NCBI GenBank assembly: GCA_030770425.1
Contig: JASJFT010000353.1
Coordinates: 1-27,012 of the forward strand
Direction of reading: 5' to 3'
Length of the DNA: 27,012 nt
DNA from: Darksidea phi
Taxonomy: Eukaryota; Ascomycota; Dothideomycetes; Pleosporales; Lentitheciaceae
The position numbers and the translations under genes are program-made. Below the pieces are notes generated by a model. The model was given only the letters and a program-made list of their open reading frames with translations. It was not told where the DNA came from and searched no databases. The first letter of the stretch is position 1, and the number at the start of each line of letters is the position of its first letter. Shown here piece by piece: positions 19,721 through 27,012 of the stretch.

Positions 19721-22700
19721 ATAGTCTCTATTAAGAATTCTATTATACTTTAAAAGTATAGTATTAATATCCTAATTAAAGACTAATTAAAAGAAGAATT
19801 ATTAGAAGTATTACTCTAAAGGTAATAATAGATTAAATAAAACTTAAGAAGAGAAAGTTAATTTATTCTTAAAAAAAGATAAGTCCTAGTTATTAATATT
19901 ACTATAATACTATTAGGGCTAAATACTAATAGTAAATCCTTATAGATTACTAGTAATATAAGAATATATTTTCTTATAAATATTCTAATATAGGCCTAGG
20001 GCCTTTTTAATATAGGATTAAACTTAAATATTATTAAAAAGAATCTCGTACTATAGTAGAACCTTTTTAAGATATTATTATATATAAAGTTATAAATATA
20101 TTAAGTCTTTAGTATACTATTATATTTAAAAAAGCTATATATTATTATAATAATAACGTAGGATTCTTAGGGTATAATAAAGATAATAGATTCTTAAGTA
20201 TTTTAGACTACTTCTATAGATAGCTATAATCTTATTCTTAGCTAGCTATAGCTATATAAGGTAGACCCTTAAATAGATTACTAAAAGAAATCTTTTAAGT
20301 AGTAGAATAGAAGTATAGTAGCCGAGCGTATTAAAGTTAAAATAATATTAGATAACTTAATATAATAGCTATAATCTAGGAAGAAGGTATATATATTATA
20401 CCTAGGAAGCTTTTATACTTAATTACTTATAAATAAGAAAGAGTATTAACTCTAATTCTTTAATATAGTAGAGATTATAGAATATCTATAAATATTTATT
20501 AATAAAATATAAACCCTAGAAGGTAATAAGTCTTAAAATACTTAATATTAAAATAAATAGGGCTTACTTTAGTTAAAAAACTAGACTTTATAACTTTATA
20601 ATTATCTTACCTACTATATAAAGTAATACCTTAAACTAGTATAACTATCTAAGATTATAGTCTCCTAGGTTATAATATTAATAATAAATATCCCTTTATA
20701 AAGAATTATAGCTCTTTATTAAAAGGAATAATAAAAGTTTAAGAACTATCTAGATACTTTTTATAATAATTTTAATAAAGAAATTAACTTTAAGGAAGTT
20801 ATAAAGGTATTAAAATATCTTTATAATTAGCTTAAATACTTTAGTCTTAAGTTTACTAGTAAAATTACTTTTAACTTAAAGTATAACTATATTATTAATC
20901 TTAAGAAGAAAAAAATATTATTAAATTTACCTATTTATAATCTCTCTAGAAGAAAACTTAAGATCTTAAGGAAATATCTTAATAATTCTTTAGAAAAGAG
21001 GTAGATTCGACCTAATAAGTCTTTAATAGGGGTCCTAATACTTTTTATATTTAAAGTTAATAGTATACTTTAATTATATATTAACTATAAGAGTTTAAAT
21101 AAGATAATAATTAAAAATTATTATCTTATACCCCTTATAAGCGAGATACTAGACTAGTTATTTAGAACTAAGATTTTTATAAAACTTAATTTCTATAAAA
21201 TATATTATTAATTATATATTAAGAAGGGTAATAAGTAAAAAATAGTATTTAAAATATACTACGACTATTTTAAATATCTAGTAATATTATTTAGTCTTAT
21301 AAATATATTTACTATATTTTAGTTATATATCTATAAAGTCTTAGATAGTCTATTAAATAAAACGTACGTTATTTATTTAAATAATATTCTTATATACTTT
21401 AAAAAGAAGAAGAACTATAAATAATATATTTATAAAGTCCTTAAGAGATTATATAATTAAGAACTTTATTATAAAGTCTTAAAGTATACCTTTTTTATAA
21501 AGTTAGTAGAGTTTTTTAGCTTTATAGTAATTCTTTATAGGATAGTTATAAACCTAATATAAGTTTAAATAATTAAAGAGTAGCTAGAGTTTAAGAATTA
21601 TTAAAATATTTAAGTATTTCTTAGATTTATAAACTTTTATTAATAGTTTATATATAACTACTTAGATATTATTTATCTACTTTTAGAATATATAACCTCT
21701 ATATAGAATCCGATACTAGTTTAATAAGATTCTAATAAGAATATATTAGTAGAAAAATTAAAAAAAATTAAAAAGAATTCTATAAAGTAGTACGTCTTTT
21801 AATTTTAACTAAAGGATATATATAATATATTTTTTATACTTTATAAACTCTTTATAAAAGTCTCTATTCTTTAGTACTTTAATCTAATAAAACTTATAAT
21901 AGTTATTATTAATACCTTCGAGTTTATTATAGTAGCTATCCTATTATAGCTATAAATAATAGTACTCTTAATTAAAAAATACTAGAAACTAGTTATATTT
22001 TTTAGTTATAAGTTTACTAAACTATAGATTTAATAAAATACTTATAATAAAGAGTTATTTATTATTATAAAAATTTTTAAATAATAGTAATACTATTTTA
22101 AGTATACTTTAAATACTATTTATATACTATATAATTATAATAATTTAAAATATTTTATAATTATAAAGATACTTTTATCTAAGTAAGTATACTAAACTAA
22201 AGAGTTAGTTTATTTTAATTTTAAGATTAAATATAAGTCTAATATAAAGAATTTAACTAATATACTATTATAATAATCTAATTATATTAAAGACTTTTAA
22301 TTTAAAAAGAAAAAAGTATTAAGAAATATTATACTTCCTATACTTTAAAATAAACTCTAGGTATAAGTACTTTAGAAGCCTATAGCTCTATATACTAAAG
22401 ATTAAATAGTATATAAATCTAATCTTACTAATAAAAATTTATAAGTAACTTATTAGAAATTTAAAAATAGTATAAACTATTCTACTATAGAATCTTCTAA
22501 TATAGTACTAGTTTTTAATAATATATTATCTATTAATCTTAACCTATCTATAGATAGGGATAATAAATCTAAAGAGTAATTAGAAGGCTCGGACCTAGCT
22601 TTAATATTTCTTTAATATTATAAAGTATTTTCTACCTTTATATTATATAAGTTTTTATTAAAAGTTATAAACGATAATTTACCTTTTAATTAGAAAATCC

Positions 22701-22764
22701 TTAAGTTATTATTAAACTATATCTAAAAAGTATAGGAATATAATATAGTCTATTATAAGAAAAT
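19667..22764 (+). pseudogene. Gypsy III copy B pol, first segment: reverse transcriptase and RNase H
   Basis: This is plus-strand pol read in a single frame (first bases at 2 mod 3) from about 19667 to the element IV insertion. The first 1.2 kb should hold the protease and linker; it begins FRLEEIELEALLVGQYQ, with no clear catalytic DSG box. The reverse transcriptase is clear: KLNFYKIYYQLYIKKGNKQK near 21182 (former KLDFCKIYYWLRIKEGNEWK type), then FSLINIFTIFQLYIYKVL, and the catalytic box VIYLNNILIYF at 21368-21400 with both Asp changed to Asn. RNase H should occupy about 21780-22150. The segment stops at 22764 where element IV copy 2 is inserted; pol resumes at 23954. Confidence 0.8.
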
Positions 22765-22778
22765 ATAGTATATACGAA
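22765..22778. repeat. Target-site duplication of element IV copy 2, left
   Basis: ATAGTATATACGAA is repeated exactly at 23940-23953. Up to three bases at the element's tail-like end could be coincidental, giving a duplication of 11-14 bp. Confidence 0.75.
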
Positions 22779-22784
22779 TCCTCT

Positions 22785-23536
22785 TTCCTAGAAGCTTAGG
22801 CTACTACCTGGTATAACGTTATATTAGCTTCTAGGCTAGCTATATTTTTTATAATTCTAATTACCTTATTATATTTTAATATTTCGATATCTTATATAAT
22901 AGGTAGTAACTATAGAATAATAATAGCTTCTAATTTACTAATAATATATATAGATAGTTAAATACGTCGATAATACTAAATTCCCTACTAATAATAATAG
23001 TAAGCCTCCCTAACTAGGTATCTCTATCGTCCTCTATTTTATCTATCCCTATCGATTCCTCCGTATTTAATCCTCTATACTATCGTTCGTATTATATCTA
23101 CTATAGATACTAGCTCTATCTTCTATATTAGATATTTACTCCTTTAATAGCCTCTTAAGAAGGTCGATTTCTTCTTTCTTAATAATCTTCTCTATATAAG
23201 CTTTTTCTCTAGTCTACGTAGATAGTATAACTACCTCTAAATAAAATACCTATTCTCGTTATATAGGACCTTGGATAGGAATATAATATAGGTAACTACT
23301 AATAGTTATATAAGAATCCTATTACTACTCGTTCCCTTAAATATATCTAATATATAGTTAGTTTTATACTAACGATTATTATAATCGAGAAGCTCTATTA
23401 ATAGTACCTCCCTCCTATAGTACTAGAGATACTCTACTACGATATTCGAAACGTTTAGAGCGCTATACTCGAATAGACTATTATACTCTAGTACCTTCTA
23501 CTAAAGGACTAGGCGAACGATCGTTGGTAAAGATAT
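22785..23536 (-). pseudogene. Element IV ORF, copy 2, unknown protein
   Basis: This is the minus-strand equivalent of the ORF at 3280-3986. The start codon is ATA (23536 going down), the RIP form of the ATG kept in copy 1. Readable stretches include SLPTIVRLVLQQKVLEYNS and LYYLRRLEKKLIQRRLLRKK, matching copy 1 with E to K, C to Y and similar RIP-type changes. The segment missing from copy 1 reads through here (LYILLVNQKLLLFYSYYL), which suggests it belonged to the original protein. The frame remains readable up to the element's end with TAG/TAA interruptions. Confidence 0.55.
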
Positions 23537-23559
23537 CTAGTTGGTAGGTATTAATATAA

Positions 23560-23625
23560 GGAAGCTAGCTAAGGATAAGAGATAGATATAGTAAGAAAGC
23601 TAGCTAAGGATAAGAGATAGATATA
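23560..23625 (-). repeat. Tandem repeat in element IV copy 2
   Basis: Two adjacent units share GCTAGCTAAGGATAAGAGAT, the inverted counterpart of 3186-3255. Small length differences exist between the copies of the element at its edge. Confidence 0.75.
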
Positions 23626-23939
23626 AGTAGAATACTAGTATTATTACGGGTAATTTTTATACTATAGGTAGTAGATAGTAGTATTAGTATACTAACTCCT
23701 TACTATTATTATTAGTCTTCTAACTAGGCTCTATAGTTCGGTATTATATATTATTTCTCGTCTAATACCTTAATATTCGAAATATTATCTTATTACTTAT
23801 AATCGATAGTACTATATATAGCTCTATAGCTCTATTATCGTATATAAGGTATAGGTATAGTACCTCTACTATATATAAACTTCTATTATATTTCGTATAG
23901 ATCTTTTAAAGAGACTTCTACTATATAAATCTAAATTAA

Positions 23940-23953
23940 ATAGTATATACGAA
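23940..23953. repeat. Target-site duplication of element IV copy 2, right
   Basis: Exact copy of 22765-22778. Confidence 0.75.
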
Positions 23954-25395
23954 AGTCTAAGAGTAAAGAAGAATAAAAGAATATATCTTTATAGATTATA
24001 AATTTAAAGGGTATTCTTTAAAGAATAAAGAAAGTATAAATTTTTAATAATAAAGCTTTTTATTAAGCTATTTTTATAAAGAATTATAATAACCTCTTAA
24101 AGAACTATTATAGAGTAGATAAGATTATTAAACTTTTATAAAGGAAGTACTATTAACTAAAGCTTTAAGTAGAGATTAATATATATATATAAGGCTACGT
24201 AGTATATTAAATAAATAAAGTATAAAGATATAAGCTATAGAAGTTATTAAAACTAATTCCTCTACTATAGAAGCTATAATATAATTACTTTCTAAACTTT
24301 ATTATTAATCTACTAAAATCTAAGAATTCTAAGAGTAATATCTATAATATAATACTAGTACTTATTAATTACTTTTCGAAGCTAGTTTAGTATTTACTTA
24401 TAATAAAGAATATTACTATAAGTATATTAGCTAATCTATTATTTATAGAAGTATTTATAAAGGTCGGACCTCTATTATTACTAATCTTAGATTAGAACTC
24501 TATCTTTACTAGTAAATTTTAATTAAATATATACTTTTATTTTAATATTAAATAATAAATAAGTATAACCTTTTACCCCTAAATAGATAATTAAATTAAA
24601 TACTAGAATTAAGAGCTTAAAGTATACCTATAGATATACCTAAACTATTAATAAAATAACTAGTATTAGCTACTTCTAATAGTAGAATATACGTATAACT
24701 TTAAGATTTATTTAAATTATAATATATATTCTATTAAAATTATAATAGGTATTAAACTTAAAGATTTTAATAATATAGAAGATGAGTATTAACTCCGTTA
24801 ACTATCTAATAACTAAAGTATAAATAGAAAGATCTTAAGTATATATTAAAGAGTTATTAACTTTCTAACTAACTAGATATAATAGTTTTCTAATACTTAG
24901 AATATATTAACCTATATTTAAGAAAACTAATAATACTAGTATAACTTAAAGAGAATAAATAAATACTTTACTATTAGTAAAAAGATAATTCTAAAGATTA
25001 CTAATATTAAGACTAAGTACTCTTTAAAGAAGTTAGATATAAAGTACTTAGAACTCTTTATTATTTAAACTAAATATAGAAAGCTAAGCTACTAGTTTAA
25101 ACTATCTTTATTAATATTCTAGTTATATTCTATCTTTTATATATCTCTTTTAGAGAAATAAATAGAGTTAAAAGAAAATTTAAACTTTAAACCTAAATTT
25201 ATATAGTATTTAAAGCTTAATAATAGTAATTAATATAAAGTTAAAGCTATTCTTACGTATAAGATAGTATATAATAAGAAGTTCTTTCTTATAAAGTAGT
25301 TAGATTAACTATATAAGAATAATATATAGGAGTCTAAGACCTCTCTTAATAATTATAATAAGATTTTTATAGAATATTAGATAAACTTAAATAAT
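23954..25395 (+). pseudogene. Gypsy III copy B pol, second segment: integrase and chromodomain
   Basis: The frame here (1 mod 3) is the one expected if the 1175 bases of element IV plus one TSD are removed from the upstream frame, so pol was one ORF. The HHCC finger region lies near 24080-24240 (KNYYRVDKIIKLLQRKYY, then VQRYKLQKLLKLIPLL). The integrase core lies near 24265-24720 with ILVLINYFSKLVQYL (former LIDHFSK), VFIKVGPLLLLILDQNSIF and FYPQIDNQIKYQNQELKVY (former HPQTDGQT type). The GPF/Y-like module (KLDIKYLELFIIQT, YSIFYISLLEK) lies at about 25030-25160. The chromodomain (about 25228-25375) reads YKVKAILTYKIVYNKKFFLI, then KQLDQLYKNNIQESKTSL. Integration into heterochromatin is the usual role of this domain in chromoviruses. 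Confidence 0.85.
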
Positions 25396-25399
25396 TAAA

Positions 25400-27012
25400 T
25401 ATTAGGTCGTTTAAAGTAGAAAGTTATTAAAAAAGTATTATAAATTCTATAAAGGAATAATAATATATATAAGAAGTCCTAAAGGGGTAGATTATATAAG
25501 TAATATTAATATAAAGAAAGAACTAAAAGATTTAGCTAAAAGATACTCTTAAGACCCTACTCGATAGATATTATATAAGCGAAGTAATTAGTTAAAAAAA
25601 GGATACTATCTACTTTAGTAATAAGCTATAGCTTAAAGGATTTAGTAAAGCTAGCCTTTATATATTATAATAATAAATAGACTAACTAATAATAATAGTA
25701 TTAGAATTAATAAGCTAGATTTCTAATAATAGATATTTATTCTATTTATATACCTTAGTAATAAGAATCTTAACTAAGCGCTATATAATTTATAGATAAT
25801 CTAAGTAAGCTACGTATATTAGATAAGAAGTTCTTAAAGAAGCTTTACGACGCCCTCTTCTAAGAGATAATAAATATTATACCTCTACTAATAATATTTC
25901 TATTAGAAATATTAGAGTTATAATAGTACTAATAATACTTATAATTAGTAGTCCTAAGAGGCGTACTAGTTAAGAAGTTATACTTAATAAAGTAAGTCTT
26001 ATAGATAGTAAAGATTATAAAGTTAATAGGTACTAGATAGCTAATATTACCTAGTTTATACTAGAGGAATTAGTATAGGAAGTTATTAGGAAGATAGTAA
26101 AATATATCTAATAATACTAGAAGTTAAGCTTATATACTATAGTTATAGCTTAGTATAATTTTATCTTACTACTAGTATTCTTAATTAAATACTTCTATTT
26201 AGTCTTATACTAATTCTAACTAGTATTAATATTAAAAGTATAGAATTATATATTTCGTTAAACTTTTTTAAGTATATTAGAATTTATATTCTTATTATTA
26301 TAAGTAGCTCGGGTATTATAATACTAGATATACTTAATAATAAAGATAAGAAGATTAAAGTAGTAGTAAAAAGTAGACTTAATTTATATAAATTATTAGT
26401 AGAACTATATTAGTAAAAAGAAGAAAAGATTAGTATATACTATTAAGTAGGTCTAATAGTAAGCTTTATATCTACTATAGATAGTATAGATATTAGCCTT
26501 CTAGTACTAGTTACTCGAAGTAATCTAATAGAGCTTAGCTATATTAAACTTCTATATAAATTAGAGAAGATAGTTTATATACTAATAGTATATAAGAGGG
26601 AACTAAGACTTTAGATAGATAAGAAGAGTATAAATATACTTAAAAAGGGTAGTATTACTATACTAGCTAGTAAAGGTAATTATAATAAGGAATAAAATCT
26701 TAAGAATATTAAAAAATAAAGTAAAGAAATCTAAAAGTAGATATATCTTCTTATACTTATATTAAAAGAGACTATTCTATATTTAAACTAATAGCGCCCT
26801 AGGTACTTACTAGTAAGAGTTTAAAATATAGAAATAAAGATATTTAAAGAGATATAATATATAATAATTTATTATCTTTTAAATAAATATCTATAAAGAT
26901 ATAAATAGAATTTCTCTTACTAGAAGAATTATAGGTAAATAAGTAATTTAATATAATTATAAGTTATAATAGATAATAGCTAGTAATTACTAAGTACTAC
27001 TAGGTTATACTA
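25400..27012 (+). pseudogene. Post-pol ORF of gypsy III (copy B), unknown product, runs off window
   Basis: This is the second copy of the region at 37-1649, directly downstream of the chromodomain and on the same strand. It reads KYYKFYKGIIIYIRSPKGVD and INIKKELKDLAKRYS near 25433-25560. Beyond the middle it reads ILVTRSNLIELSYIKLLYK (former SFIPTIDSI...LVTRSNSIEF region) and KRELRLQIDKKSINILKKG near 26510-26650. A 1-bp difference from copy A near 25600 changes the frame. The sequence after 27012 is not available, so the end, the polypurine tract and the 3' LTR of copy B are unseen. I recognise no family. Confidence 0.45.

Larger units (their letters stand above)
22779..23939 (-). mobile_element. 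Element IV copy 2, mobile element of unknown class
   Basis: This is the inverted second copy of the unit at 2888-3989, 1161 bp long, flanked by an exact 14-bp direct repeat and inserted in pol of gypsy III. It is more heavily RIP-mutated than copy 1 but has the roughly 61-bp and 14-bp segments missing there, so it is structurally the fuller copy. The ends agree with copy 1. Each copy has its own TSD and they face opposite ways, so they are independent insertions rather than the LTRs of one element. Confidence 0.75.

Noticed and set aside
22790..22860. Structured-looking stretch at the end of element IV copy 2 (CTAGAAGCTTAGG...CTTCTAGG) as a tRNA-derived SINE head
   Set aside because: No A-box/B-box pair or cloverleaf could be built, and the same bases read as the C-terminal part of the ORF in both copies.
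2888..23939. Element IV copies as the LTRs of one large element
   Set aside because: They are in inverted, not direct, orientation, and each has its own perfect target-site duplication.
1..27012. Very long frames on all strands when TAA/TAG are ignored
   Set aside because: TGA is nearly absent and TAA/TAG were made by RIP, so almost any frame looks open. Only frames with recognisable motifs, coding-like composition or continuity across insertions were kept.
1..27012. AT-rich mitochondrial, apicomplexan or bacterial DNA
   Set aside because: Plain AT richness does not remove CA and TG while keeping CG, CC and GG. The dinucleotide bias, LTR elements and chromodomains point to RIP in an ascomycete nuclear genome.
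25400..27012. Independent DNA transposon inserted after pol of gypsy III
   Set aside because: Copies A and B share the same junction with the end of pol and no target-site duplication is seen there, so the region is better taken as part of gypsy III, although this is not proven.

Overview
The window looks like an AT-rich, transposon-filled block from a filamentous ascomycete genome (Pezizomycotina), saturated by repeat-induced point mutation (RIP). The dinucleotides CA and TG are almost absent over 27 kb (about thirty survive by eye), while TA is abundant and CT, CC and CG remain. This is the mark of CpA to TpA change on both strands. No host gene, tRNA, rRNA or CRISPR array is visible. Every recognisable gene is a broken retroelement gene. 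CAG, CAA and TGG codons have become TAG or TAA, and TGC/TGT (Cys) has become TAC/TAT (Tyr). Because TGA has nearly vanished, openness of a frame means little here. Calls therefore rest on recognisable protein motifs, LTR pairs, target-site duplications (TSDs) and frame continuity.

The layout is a set of nested insertions. The base layer is a plus-strand Ty3/gypsy chromovirus, called III here. The end of one copy (A, 1-2226) is followed by a tandem 110-bp pair that may be an LTR-LTR junction (2227-2448), and then by a second copy (B). Copy B has gag in three pieces (2561-2887, 4003-5017, 19591-about 19720), pol in two pieces (about 19667-22764 and 23954-about 25395) and a post-pol region running off the window end. 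Copies A and B align without net length change (1-1649 against 25364-27012). Two copies of a roughly 1.1-kb element of unknown class, called IV, interrupt III in opposite orientations: 2888-3989 (+), with a 13-bp TSD, in gag, and 22779-23939 (-), with a 14-bp TSD, in pol.

A second chromovirus, I (5018-19585, minus strand, 170-bp LTRs, TSD TATAT), sits in gag of III. A third, II (12376-19378, minus strand, 442-bp LTRs, TSD RTTAC), sits inside I close to its 5' LTR. I, II and III each keep traces of reverse transcriptase, integrase and a C-terminal chromodomain. Removing the insertions restores single reading frames for gag and pol of III, which supports the reconstruction.

The less ordinary parts are: extra coding regions between pol and the 3' LTR in all three gypsy families, antisense and coiled-coil in II, probably antisense in I, and sense in III; element IV, whose protein of about 235 residues I do not recognise and which is less RIP-damaged than its surroundings; and the possible 2-LTR junction. 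All functions are inferred from ancestral sequences; nothing here should be active.
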